A stretch of 64,000 nucleotides of DNA. It comes from JANNPJ01 sp965200525. GTDB lineage: Bacteria > Actinomycetota > Actinomycetes > Actinomycetales > Kineosporiaceae. Shown here one piece after another: positions 1-7,824 of the stretch. The stretch covers positions 5,828,001-5,892,000 of the forward strand of contig OZ241368.1 of assembly GCA_965200525.1 (NCBI GenBank), in the 5' to 3' direction. How positions within the stretch are numbered: the first letter of the stretch is position 1; each line of letters opens with the position of its first letter. The position numbers and the translations under genes are program-made. Below the pieces are notes generated by a model. That model did no database searches and was not told the origin of the DNA. It saw only the letters and a program-made list of their open reading frames with translations.

Positions 1-132
1 ATCGCCTTCCCCAAGTCCGGCGGTGGTTACGACCCGCTGACCGCCGCGCCCGCCCCGATCACCCCGGCCCAGCGCAAGGAAGCCGGCGTCGACTTCGTCC
101 CGCCCAAGCCCAAGACCCCCACCGACGCCTGA
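1..132 (+). CDS. aspS: Aspartate-tRNA ligase, C-terminal end (5' part outside window)
   Basis: Frame 1 is open from the first base to TGA at 130-132, giving 43 residues that start IAFPKSGGGYDPLTAAPAPI and continue with PAQRKEAGVDF. The IAFPK...DPLT.APAPI..QRKE pattern is the characteristic tail of actinobacterial AspRS, which charges tRNA(Asp) and in many actinobacteria also tRNA(Asn). The catalytic core lies upstream of the window. aspS directly before rarA is the usual actinobacterial order, which supports the call. A strong hairpin follows the stop codon. Confidence 0.85.
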   Translation: MAFPKSGGGYDPLTAAPAPITPAQRKEAGVDFVPPKPKTPTDA

Positions 133-157
133 TCCTCCGTCCCCCGAGGTCGTCCGA

Positions 158-204
158 CCTGAGCCAGGATCTGCCCTACCGCCTGGGGCAGATCCCGGCT
201 CAGG
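158..204 (+). terminator. Hairpin terminator after aspS
   Basis: Two 19-base arms (158-176 and 186-204) are reverse complements with one mismatch, around a 9-base loop. There is no U-tract, as is common for actinobacterial terminators. It separates aspS from rarA. Confidence 0.7.
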
Positions 205-279
205 CCGTCGCCGCCCCCGGAATCGACCCCGGGGAGGGGGCGGATGGGTGTCGGTGGGGGCGGATAGCCTGCAGGCACG

Positions 280-1707
280 ATGGCTGACCTGTTCTCCGCG
301 GATCTGGATGACGACGACGGGGCCGACGCGCCCGGGGGCGATCGGCTGCCGCTGGCCGTCCGGATGCGACCGCGCAGTGTGGCCGAGCTGGTCGGGCAGG
401 AACACCTGCTCGCCCCCGGCTCGCCGCTGAACCGGCTGGCCGAAGGGGCCGACGGCGTGGCCGGGCCGATGTCGGTGATCCTCTGGGGCCCGCCCGGCTC
501 GGGCAAGACCACGCTGGCCCATGTCGTCTCCCGGGCCGTCGGCCGCCGGTTCGTGGAGCTCTCGGCGATCACCGCCGGGGTCAAGGACGTGCGCCGGGTG
601 ATGGAGGAGGCCCGCGACGCCCGCGACCTGCACGGCATGCGGACCGTGCTTTTCCTGGACGAGATCCACCGGTTCACCAAGGCCCAGCAGGACGGCCTGC
701 TGCCCGGGGTCGAGAACCGGTGGGTGATCCTGGTCGCCGCGACCACCGAGAACCCCTCGTTCAACGTGGTCTCGCCGCTGCTGTCGCGCTCGCTGCTGCT
801 CACCCTCAGATCGCTGGACGACGACGCGATCACGGCGCTGGTCCGCCGGGCGGTGACCGACCCGCGGGGGCTGGGCGGCACGGTCCGGCTCAGCGACGAG
901 GCGGCCGAGCACCTGGTCCGACTGGCCGCCGGTGACGCCCGCCGGGCCCTGACCGCTCTGGAGGCCGCGGCCGGCAGCGCCCTGGCCGAGCGGCCGCCCA
1001 CCGAGCCGACCGGCGATGACCGCCCGGACGTCGATCGCGGCGACGTCGCGGTCGAACCGCCGCTGATCACGCTGGCCGACGCCGAGCGCGCGGTCGACCG
1101 GGCCGCCGTCCGTTACGACCGGGCCGGTGACCAGCACTACGACATCGCCAGCGCGCTGATCAAGTCGTTGCGCGGTTCCGACGTCGATGCCGCCCTGCAT
1201 TACGTGGCCCGGATGCTGGAGGCGGGGGAGGACCCGCGGTTCGTCGCCCGCCGGCTGGTGATCGCGGCCAGCGAGGAGATCGGGATGGCCGACCCGACCG
1301 CGTTGCAGACGGCCGTCGCCGCGGCCCAGGCGGTGCAGTTGATCGGCATGCCCGAGGCCCGGATCATCCTGGCCCAGGCGACCGTGCACCTGGCCATGGC
1401 GCCCAAGTCGAACGCCTCGTACCTGGCGTTGAACGCGGCCATCGCCGACGTCCGGGCCGGGGTCGGCGGCAACGTGCCGGTCCACCTTCGCGACAGCCAT
1501 TATTCGGGTGCGCAACGGCTGGGCCACGGGCAGGGTTATCAGTACGCCCACGACGATCCGCGGGGCGTGGTCAGCCAGCAGTACGCCCCCGACGACGTCG
1601 TCGGGCGGGACTACTACGTGCCGACCGAGCGCGGGGCCGAGCGGGGCATGCCCGAACGGCTGGCCCGGTTACGCGCCGTACTGAGGTCGGCGGGCAAGCG
1701 CCGCTGA
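280..1707 (+). CDS. rarA: Replication-associated recombination protein A (RarA/MgsA), AAA+ ATPase
   Basis: A 475-residue AAA+ ATPase of the RarA/MgsA/WRNIP1 family, which acts at stalled replication forks. Walker A GPPGSGKT is at residues 70-77 and Walker B LFLDEIH at 124-130, followed by the sensor region AATTENPSF. The C-terminal half carries the family's YDIASALIKSLRGSD and YVARMLEAGEDPRFVARR motifs of the tetramerisation domain. Residues about 245-262 form an acidic, Pro-rich insertion (TGDDRPDVDRGD), a variable loop also seen in other actinobacteria. ATG 280 gives the expected N-terminus (MADLFS). A possible -10 (TAGCCT, 265-270) lies so close that the 5' leader would be very short. Confidence 0.95.
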   Translation: MADLFSADLDDDDGADAPGGDRLPLAVRMRPRSVAELVGQEHLLAPGSPLNRLAEGADGVAGPMSVILWGPPGSGKTTLAHVVSRAVGRRFVELSAITAGVKDVRRVMEEARDARDLHGMRTVLFLDEIHRFTKAQQDGLLPGVENRWVILVAATTENPSFNVVSPLLSRSLLLTLRSLDDDAITALVRRAVTDPRGLGGTVRLSDEAAEHLVRLAAGDARRALTALEAAAGSALAERPPTEPTGDDRPDVDRGDVAVEPPLITLADAERAVDRAAVRYDRAGDQHYDIASALIKSLRGSDVDAALHYVARMLEAGEDPRFVARRLVIAASEEIGMADPTALQTAVAAAQAVQLIGMPEARIILAQATVHLAMAPKSNASYLALNAAIADVRAGVGGNVPVHLRDSHYSGAQRLGHGQGYQYAHDDPRGVVSQQYAPDDVVGRDYYVPTERGAERGMPERLARLRAVLRSAGKRR

Positions 1708-1781
1708 ACCGGCGCATTGCCCCGACCGCGATAGGGTCAGGCCCGGCACGGCTACAGACAGTGCATGAGAAAGGGAACTCC

Positions 1782-2135
1782 ATGGACACGGTGGGGCTGA
1801 TCGTGGCCATTGCCTTCGCGGGGCTGGTCGGTGCGGTCGCGATTCCGTTGTGGAAGCTGGGCAAGGTGCTCGACCAGGCCCGGGTCTCGGTGCGGGACCT
1901 GTCCGACGGTGCGCTTCCGCTGCTGACCGAGGTCACCACGACGGTGGCCTCGACGAACCAGCAGTTGGGCAAGGTCGACACGATCACCAACAACGTCGCC
2001 CAGGTCTCGACCAACGTCTCCGCGCTGACGGCGCTGTTCGCCGCCACCATCGGCTCGCCGATCGTGAAGGTCGCGGCGTTCAGCTACGGCGTGCGGCAGG
2101 CCATGGGCGGCCGGCGTGCTCGCGGGGGGCGATGA
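1782..2135 (+). CDS. DUF948 family membrane-anchored protein
   Basis: About 117 residues: an N-terminal membrane segment (TVGLIVAIAFAGLVGAVAI), then an amphipathic helical stretch (TTTVASTNQQLGKVDTITNNV) typical of DUF948, a family often encoded between rarA/recombination genes and alaS in actinobacteria. Function unknown; it is probably a membrane-tethered coiled-coil. ATG 1782 is chosen over in-frame GTG 1761 because GAGAAAGGG (1768-1776) sits at ribosome-binding distance from it. The next gene starts 3 bases after the stop, so the two are probably co-translated. Confidence 0.75.
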   Translation: MDTVGLIVAIAFAGLVGAVAIPLWKLGKVLDQARVSVRDLSDGALPLLTEVTTTVASTNQQLGKVDTITNNVAQVSTNVSALTALFAATIGSPIVKVAAFSYGVRQAMGGRRARGGR

Positions 2136-2138
2136 GCC

Positions 2139-2417
2139 GTGCGCAGACTCTTCTGGCTGGGCCTGGGGGCCACGGTCGGCATCCTGGTGGTGCGCAAGGT
2201 GAACCAGACGGTCGAGGCCTACAGCCCGGCCGGGGTGAGCAGGTCGCTGTCCTCGGTCGGCGACGGGCTGCGCGAACTGGCCGACGTCGTCCGTGAGGGA
2301 ATGGCCGAACGGGAGGCCGAGTTGCGGGTCGCGCTGGGTGTCGACGCCGGGGCCCTCGATCCCCAGGACGCACAATCATTGATGCAGGACCCTTCGGGCC
2401 GGCGCTCCGAGCGCTGA
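2139..2417 (+). CDS. Small DUF6167-type membrane protein
   Basis: 92 residues starting at GTG 2139: a basic N-terminus and hydrophobic segment (LFWLGLGATVGILVVRKV), then a helical soluble tail (SLSSVGDGLRELADVVREGMAEREAELRVALG). This architecture and position, after the DUF948 gene and before alaS, match the small actinobacterial family annotated DUF6167. A G-run (2124-2129) inside the preceding gene can serve as ribosome-binding site. Function is unknown. Confidence 0.7.
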   Translation: MRRLFWLGLGATVGILVVRKVNQTVEAYSPAGVSRSLSSVGDGLRELADVVREGMAEREAELRVALGVDAGALDPQDAQSLMQDPSGRRSER

Positions 2418-2485
2418 GCTCCGAACGCTGAGCGAGGCCCGCTGCTCGCATCGACTTCGAACTGTGACGCGAAAGGTCAGATCCC

Positions 2486-5158
2486 ATGGAGACGGCAGAA
2501 ATCCGTCGCCGCTGGCTGCGGTACTTCTCCACCCGCGGCCACACGGTTGTGCCGAGTGCCCCGCTGCTGGTGGACGACCCGACCCTGCTGTTCGTGAACG
2601 CCGGCATGGTGCCGTTCAAGCCCTACATGCTGGGCCAGGAGACGCCGCCGTACCAGCGGGCCACGAGTGTGCAGAAGTGCATCCGCACCCTGGACATCGA
2701 CGAGGTCGGCAAGACCAGCCGGCACGGCACGTTCTTCCAGATGAACGGCAATTTCTCCTTCGGTGACTACTTCAAGGAGACGGCGATCGAGCTGGCCTGG
2801 GACCTGATCACCCGGGACCAGTCCGACGGTGGCTACGGGCTGGACGAGGCCCGGCTGTGGGTCACCGTGCTGCACGGGGACGACGAGTCGCGCGACATCT
2901 GGAAGCGGGTCGCCGGCCTGCCGGACGAGCGGATCGTGCAGCGCGGGCTGGCCGACAACTACTGGCACATGGGCGTGCCGGGCCCGGGCGGCCCGTGCAG
3001 CGAGATCTACTTCGACCGGGGCCCGGAGTACGGCCGGGAGGGCGGGCCGGAGGCCGACGAGGACCGCTACCTGGAGATCTGGAACCTGGTCTTCATGCAG
3101 GACGACCTCGGCGCCGTCCGCAGCAAGGTCGACTTCGACGTGCTCGGCCCGCTGCCGTCCAAGAACATCGACACTGGCATGGGCCTGGAGCGGCTGGCCA
3201 GCCTGCTGCAGGGCGTCGACAACCTGTACGAGATCGACGAGGTCTTCCCGGTGATCGCCCGGGTCGAGGAGCTCACCGGCAAGCGGTACGGCGCCGTCCA
3301 CCAGGACGACGTCCGGATGCGGGTGATCGCCGACCACGTGCGCAGTGGCCTGATGCTGATCGGGGACGGCGTGACGCCGTCCAACGAGGCCCGCGGTTAC
3401 GTGCTGCGCCGGTTGCTGCGCCGGGTGATCCGCTCGGTCCGGCTGCTCGGGATCGAGGACGCCACGCTGGTCGACCTGCTGACCGTGTCGAGGGACCGGA
3501 TGAAGGCGTCGTACCCCGAGCTGGAGACCGACTTCGGCCGGATCTCGCAGATCGCCGCGGCCGAGGAGGAGTCGTTCGGCCGCACCCTGGCCGCGGGCAC
3601 CACGATCCTGGACACGGCCGTGGCCAAGGCCAAGTCGGCCGGGCAGAGCACGCTGGCCGGCGACCGGGCGTTCGCGTTGCACGACACCTTCGGCTTCCCG
3701 ATCGAGCTGACCCTGGAGATGGCGGGGGAGCAGGGGCTGTCGGTCGACGAGGACGGGTTCCGCCGGCTGATGGCCGAGCAGCGCAACCGGGCCAAGGCCG
3801 ACGCCAAGGCGAAGAAGGGTGGGCACGCCGACACCTCCGTCTTCCGCGAGCTGCGCGAGCCGGGGATCACCGAGTTCACCGGTTACCACGAGCTGTCCAC
3901 CGACTCGACCGTGCGCGGCCTGATCCTGGACGGCTCCCGGGTCGCCTCGGCCGACAAGGGCCAGGTCATCCAGGTGGTGCTGGAGCGGACCCCGTTCTAC
4001 GCTGAGTCCGGTGGCCAGATCGCCGACGAGGGCGAGATCACCGCGGACGGCGCCCGGTTGCGGGTGCTCGACGTCCAGCGCCCGATCAAGGGCCTGATCG
4101 TGCACACGGTGGAGGTCACCGAGGGCACGATCCAGCAGGGCCAGGAGGTGCTGGCCGGGGTCGACCGGGAGTGGCGGCTGTCGGCCTGCCAGGCGCACTC
4201 GGGCACCCACGTGATCCATGCCGCGCTGCGCCAGGTGCTCGGCCCGAACGCGCTGCAGAGCGGCTCGTACAACAAGCCCGGTTACCTGCGGCTCGACTTC
4301 GCCTGGACGTCGGCCCTGGACGCCGCGACCCGGGAGGAGGTCGAGACGGTGGCCAACATGGCCCTGCGTTACGACTACCCGGTGTCGGCGACCTACATGC
4401 CGATCTCGAAGGCTCGCGAGCTCGGCGCCCTGGCGCTGTTCGGCGAGACCTACGACGAAGAGGTCCGGGTCGTCGAGATGGGCGGGCAGTGGTCCCGCGA
4501 GCTGTGCGGTGGCACCCACGTGGAGCACTCGTCGCAGATCGGCGCCATGACCGTGATCGGCGAGTCGTCGGTCGGGGCCGGGGTGCGCCGGGTCGAGGCC
4601 TACGTCGGGCTCGACGCGCTGCGCTTCCTCGGCCGCGAGCGGGCGCTGGTCAGCCAGCTCACCGACGCGCTCAAGGTGCGCCCGGAGGAGCTGCCGGACC
4701 GGGTGGCCGCGCTGGTCTCCCGGCTGCGGGACGCCGAGAAGGAGCTGGAGCGGGCCCGGCGCAGCCAGATGCTGTCCGGCGCCGGCGAGTTGGCCGAGAA
4801 GGCCTCGGACGTGTTCGGGGTGTCGCTGGTGGCCCACGACGCGGGTCCGCTGACCGCGGACGACGCCCGGGCCTTGGCTCTCGACGTCCGGGGCCGGATC
4901 GCGAACGACCGGCCGGGGGTGGCCGCGGTGGCCGGTGTGGTCAAGGAGCGCCCGGTGGTGGTCGTGGCCGTGAACGAGGAGGCCCGGCGCTGGGGCGTCA
5001 AGGCGGGCGAGCTGGTCCGTGAGGCGTCGAAGGTGCTCGGTGGCGGCGGTGGCGGTAAGGACGACGTGGCTCAGGGTGGTGGCACCGACGCCGGCAAGAT
5101 CGGCGAGGCGCTGCGCCGGATCGAGTCGCTCGTCGGTGAACGCGTCACCAATCGCTGA
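2486..5158 (+). CDS. alaS: Alanine-tRNA ligase
   Basis: An 890-residue class II AlaRS, normal length. The aminoacylation domain is at residues 1 to about 450 (RRRWLRYFSTRGHTVVPSAP, the NAGMVPFKPY motif). The editing domain carries the zinc-site pair SGTHVIHAAL (HxxxH) and CGGTHVEHS (CxxxH). A C-terminal oligomerisation C-Ala domain ends in a Gly-rich loop (VLGGGGGGKDDVAQGGG), the DHHA1 signature. ATG 2486 is preceded by GAAAGG. The stop is followed after one base by the ruvX start, so alaS, ruvX, mltG and aroE form one probable operon. Confidence 0.97.
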   Translation: METAEIRRRWLRYFSTRGHTVVPSAPLLVDDPTLLFVNAGMVPFKPYMLGQETPPYQRATSVQKCIRTLDIDEVGKTSRHGTFFQMNGNFSFGDYFKETAIELAWDLITRDQSDGGYGLDEARLWVTVLHGDDESRDIWKRVAGLPDERIVQRGLADNYWHMGVPGPGGPCSEIYFDRGPEYGREGGPEADEDRYLEIWNLVFMQDDLGAVRSKVDFDVLGPLPSKNIDTGMGLERLASLLQGVDNLYEIDEVFPVIARVEELTGKRYGAVHQDDVRMRVIADHVRSGLMLIGDGVTPSNEARGYVLRRLLRRVIRSVRLLGIEDATLVDLLTVSRDRMKASYPELETDFGRISQIAAAEEESFGRTLAAGTTILDTAVAKAKSAGQSTLAGDRAFALHDTFGFPIELTLEMAGEQGLSVDEDGFRRLMAEQRNRAKADAKAKKGGHADTSVFRELREPGITEFTGYHELSTDSTVRGLILDGSRVASADKGQVIQVVLERTPFYAESGGQIADEGEITADGARLRVLDVQRPIKGLIVHTVEVTEGTIQQGQEVLAGVDREWRLSACQAHSGTHVIHAALRQVLGPNALQSGSYNKPGYLRLDFAWTSALDAATREEVETVANMALRYDYPVSATYMPISKARELGALALFGETYDEEVRVVEMGGQWSRELCGGTHVEHSSQIGAMTVIGESSVGAGVRRVEAYVGLDALRFLGRERALVSQLTDALKVRPEELPDRVAALVSRLRDAEKELERARRSQMLSGAGELAEKASDVFGVSLVAHDAGPLTADDARALALDVRGRIANDRPGVAAVAGVVKERPVVVVAVNEEARRWGVKAGELVREASKVLGGGGGGKDDVAQGGGTDAGKIGEALRRIESLVGERVTNR

Positions 5159-5159
5159 G

Positions 5160-5675
5160 ATGCGCCCTGGGGTCCGGCTCGGCGTGGACGTCGGCAGCGT
5201 CCGCGTCGGGCTGGCTCGCTCGGACCGGGACGGGATCCTGGCGACCCCGCTGGAGACGGTCCAGGTTCGCCCGAAATCCTCCGAACACTTCGAGCAAATT
5301 GTCCGTAATGTCGAAGATCTATCGGTTTTTGAAGTGATCATTGGGCTACCTAGGTCACTTTCCGGCCGGGAGGGCTCGGCTGCGGATACTGTCCGCGCGT
5401 ACGCTGTCGAAATCGCTCGGCGAGTCGCCCCGATTCCGGTGCGTCTGGTCGACGAGCGACTGTCCACGGTGACCGCCCATCAGCGGTTGCACGAGGCAGG
5501 AGTGAAAGGACGGAAGCACCGCCCGGTGGTCGACCAGATGGCCGCGGTGGTGATCCTGCAGTCCGCTCTCGACGGCGAACGCATGTCGGGGCGGCCACCC
5601 GGGTCGCTGGTTGCCCCGGATCCGGGACCGGAGGGTCCGGCCCCGGGGCACCACGGACAGGAGGCGTCTACGTGA
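5160..5675 (+). CDS. ruvX: YqgF/RuvX family Holliday-junction-resolvase-like nuclease
   Basis: 171 residues with the RNase H-like fold of the YqgF family: GVDVGSVRVGLARSD (first catalytic Asp), then VIIGLPRSLSGREG and VDERLSTVTA. The family is linked to pre-16S rRNA processing and to recombination. ATG 5160 gives the family-typical N-terminus; an upstream in-frame start inside alaS would add unrelated residues. The tail after ALDGERM (about 30 residues, Pro/Gly-rich) is a non-conserved extension. Its stop overlaps the GTG start of mltG (GTGA). The segment around 5270-5360 is locally richer in A/T than its neighbours. Confidence 0.9.
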   Translation: MRPGVRLGVDVGSVRVGLARSDRDGILATPLETVQVRPKSSEHFEQIVRNVEDLSVFEVIIGLPRSLSGREGSAADTVRAYAVEIARRVAPIPVRLVDERLSTVTAHQRLHEAGVKGRKHRPVVDQMAAVVILQSALDGERMSGRPPGSLVAPDPGPEGPAPGHHGQEAST

Positions 5676-6838
5676 GCAGGGTCGACCCTGTGAATGAGAT
5701 GTCGCTGTCCCAGGTGTTACCCGGTGTGTTCCCGTCCGGTGACGGGCAGCAGCCGCCGCGGCGGCGGGGCGCGGCCCGGCAACAGCGAAAACGTAAGCAA
5801 AAGCGTCGTCGTCGCAGCTTCGTCGTGATTCTGCTGACCGTCATTCTGGTCGGCGGCGGTGCGGCCACCGCCTACCTGGGCCTGGTTCCGCTGGTCAAGC
5901 AGTTGCGTGAGCCGAAGGACTACACCGGCGCGGGTACCGGCTCGGTGCAGGTGAAGATTCCCCAGGGCGCGTCCGGGCGGACCATCGCCGGCGTGCTGAC
6001 CGCGGCCGGAGTGGTCAAGACCGAGGTGGCCTTCACCAAGGTCGCCTCCAACGATGCCCGGGCCACCAGCGTGCAGCCGGGCACGTACTCGATGCGGAAG
6101 CAGATGTCGGCTGCCTCGGCCCTGTCGCTGCTGCTCGACCCCAAGGCCCGGCTGGTCCGGATGGTGACGATCATCGAGGGCTCCCGGGCCAAGGACGCGA
6201 TCAACCTGATCGCCAAGAATCTGCAGCTGAGCAAGGCCGACCTGATCAAGGCCTCGACGTCCGGGCAGATCGACCTGCCCAAGGCGGCCAAGGGCAAGCT
6301 CGAGGGCTTCCTGTACCCGGCCACGTACAACTTCCAGCCCGACGTCACCGCCACCGAAGCGCTGAAGGCGATGGTCGACCGGGGTGAGGAGGTCTACGCC
6401 GAGCTCGGCATCCCGGCGTCCAAGCTGCGCGAGGTCGTGATCAAGGCGAGCATCGTGCAGGCCGAGGCCGGCCGGAAGGCCTACATGGGCAAGGTGGCCC
6501 GGGTGCTGGACAACCGCGACCAGGCCAACATGAAGCTGTCCCTGGACTCGACGGTCAGTTACGCCGTGCAGAAGTTCAACGTGACGACGACCGCGGCCGA
6601 TCGGGCCAGCCCGTCGAAGTACAACACCTACCGCTACGCCGGGCTGCCGATCGGGCCGATCTCGAACCCCGGCGAAGAAGCCCTCAAGGCGGTGCTGCAC
6701 CCGACCGCGGGCACCTGGCTCTACTTCGTCACGGTCAACCCGGACACGGGCGAGACCAAGTTCGCCACCACCGAGAGCCAGCGGGTGGCGAACACCAGGG
6801 AGTTCCAGAAGTGGCTGCAGAACCACCCGCAGAAGTAG
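5672..6838 (+). CDS. mltG: Endolytic murein transglycosylase MltG
   Basis: 388 residues of the YceG/MltG family, an inner-membrane lytic transglycosylase that cuts nascent glycan strands. A disordered basic cytoplasmic N-terminus (RRGAARQQRKRKQKRRRR) precedes one membrane span at about residues 48-75. A LysM-like part and the YceG domain follow, with YPATYNF, the catalytic-Glu motif ASIVQAEAG (Glu265) and AGLPIGPISNPG. Start GTG 5672 overlaps the ruvX stop. The 3' end overlaps aroE by 28 bases. Confidence 0.93.
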   Translation: MSRVDPVNEMSLSQVLPGVFPSGDGQQPPRRRGAARQQRKRKQKRRRRSFVVILLTVILVGGGAATAYLGLVPLVKQLREPKDYTGAGTGSVQVKIPQGASGRTIAGVLTAAGVVKTEVAFTKVASNDARATSVQPGTYSMRKQMSAASALSLLLDPKARLVRMVTIIEGSRAKDAINLIAKNLQLSKADLIKASTSGQIDLPKAAKGKLEGFLYPATYNFQPDVTATEALKAMVDRGEEVYAELGIPASKLREVVIKASIVQAEAGRKAYMGKVARVLDNRDQANMKLSLDSTVSYAVQKFNVTTTAADRASPSKYNTYRYAGLPIGPISNPGEEALKAVLHPTAGTWLYFVTVNPDTGETKFATTESQRVANTREFQKWLQNHPQK

Positions 6839-7716
6839 CGGCCACTGACGGCCCCGGTGCGGGGCGGGCGGCGGTGCTCGGTCATCCGATCGAGCACTCG
6901 CTCTCGCCCGTGCTGCACACCGCGGCCTACGCCGAGCTCGGCCTGACCGGCTGGTCGTACGAGGCGATCGACTGCACCGAGCACGGGTTCGCCGACTGGT
7001 TCGCCGGCCTCCACCTCAGCCTTGATCCGGCCTCGCCCTGGCGTGGACTCTCGTTGACCATGCCGCTCAAGCGCGTGGTCGTCCCCCTGCTGGAGCAGAT
7101 CAGCCCGCTGGCCGCCGCGGTCGGTGCGGTCAACACCGTGACCTGGGACGACGCTCGCCGTCCGGTCGGCGACAACACCGACGTGCACGGCATCGTCGAG
7201 GCCCTGCGCTCGGCCGGGATGGAGAAGGCCGCCTCGGCCTGCGTGCTCGGTGCCGGGGCCACGGCCTGCTCGGCCGTGGCGGCCCTGGCTCAGCTCGGGT
7301 GCGAGCAGCTCCAGCTCCAGGCCCGCTCGGCCGCCCGTGCGGCCGAGGCTCTGGCCGTCGCCGACCGGCTCGGCGTCCGGGCCTCGGTGACGTCACTCGA
7401 CGGCTTCGCGGCCGTTCGGGGCGCGGACGTCGTGGTGGCCACCTTGCCGGCCGCGCCGGCCGCCGCCTGGGCCGGTGATTTCGCCCGCGACGGCGGTCGG
7501 TCGCCGTCCGGCGTGCTGCTCGACGTCACGTATCACCCCTGGCCGACGCCGCCGGCGGCCGCCTGGAGGTCGGCCGGGGGCTCCGCGGTCGGCGGATTCG
7601 AGATGCTCCTGCACCAGGCCGCCGCCCAGTTCACCCTGATGACCGGCCGCCCGGCCCCGGTCGAGGCGATGCGGGCCGCCGGCGAGCGGGCCCTGCGCGG
7701 CCGGGCTGCCCAGTAG
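6811..7716 (+). CDS. aroE: Shikimate dehydrogenase
   Basis: 301 residues; NADPH-dependent reduction of 3-dehydroshikimate to shikimate. The N-terminal substrate domain has AVLGHPIEHSLSP (Ser pair of the SLSP motif), the catalytic Lys in SLTMPLKR, and DNTDVHG. The C-terminal Rossmann part has VLGAGATACSAVAAL and ends with GGFEMLLHQAAAQF. The exact start is uncertain: GTG 6811 lies inside mltG, and the only in-frame alternative near the conserved domain (GTG 6874) would clip the first beta-strand. The rest of the shikimate genes (aroC-aroK-aroB) lie about 21 kb downstream, beyond the pilus locus. Confidence 0.93.
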   Translation: MAAEPPAEVAATDGPGAGRAAVLGHPIEHSLSPVLHTAAYAELGLTGWSYEAIDCTEHGFADWFAGLHLSLDPASPWRGLSLTMPLKRVVVPLLEQISPLAAAVGAVNTVTWDDARRPVGDNTDVHGIVEALRSAGMEKAASACVLGAGATACSAVAALAQLGCEQLQLQARSAARAAEALAVADRLGVRASVTSLDGFAAVRGADVVVATLPAAPAAAWAGDFARDGGRSPSGVLLDVTYHPWPTPPAAAWRSAGGSAVGGFEMLLHQAAAQFTLMTGRPAPVEAMRAAGERALRGRAAQ

Positions 7717-7731
7717 CTCGTCGCGCGGCTA

Positions 7732-7760
7732 TTGACAGGGTCTCGGACGAGGACGATCCT
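7732..7760 (+). promoter_or_regulatory. Possible sigma-70-like promoter of the glucanase gene
   Basis: TTGACA (7732-7737) and GATCCT (7755-7760) are 17 bases apart, upstream of the glucanase and just after aroE. The -35 is perfect and the -10 weak. Transcription would start near 7767, directly at the palindrome at 7769. Confidence 0.4.
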
Positions 7761-7768
7761 CTGTGCTG

Positions 7769-7780
7769 GAGAGCGCTCTC
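7769..7780. promoter_or_regulatory. Palindromic operator, LacI-family type
   Basis: GAGAGCGCTCTC is a perfect 12-base palindrome centred on GCGC, 45 bases before the glucanase start. It resembles the GAGCGCTC core of actinobacterial CebR/LacI-family operators that control polysaccharide-degrading enzymes. Its position at the predicted transcription start fits repression. No LacI-type gene is in the window. Confidence 0.55.
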
Positions 7781-7824
7781 TCGAAACATGCTTGCAATCA
7801 TTGATCCAGTTCAAAGGAGACCCA

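Noticed and set aside
2477..5467. Very long open frames antisense to alaS, carB, pilB and other core genes
   Set aside because: They mirror the third-position GC bias of the real genes and encode no recognisable domains.
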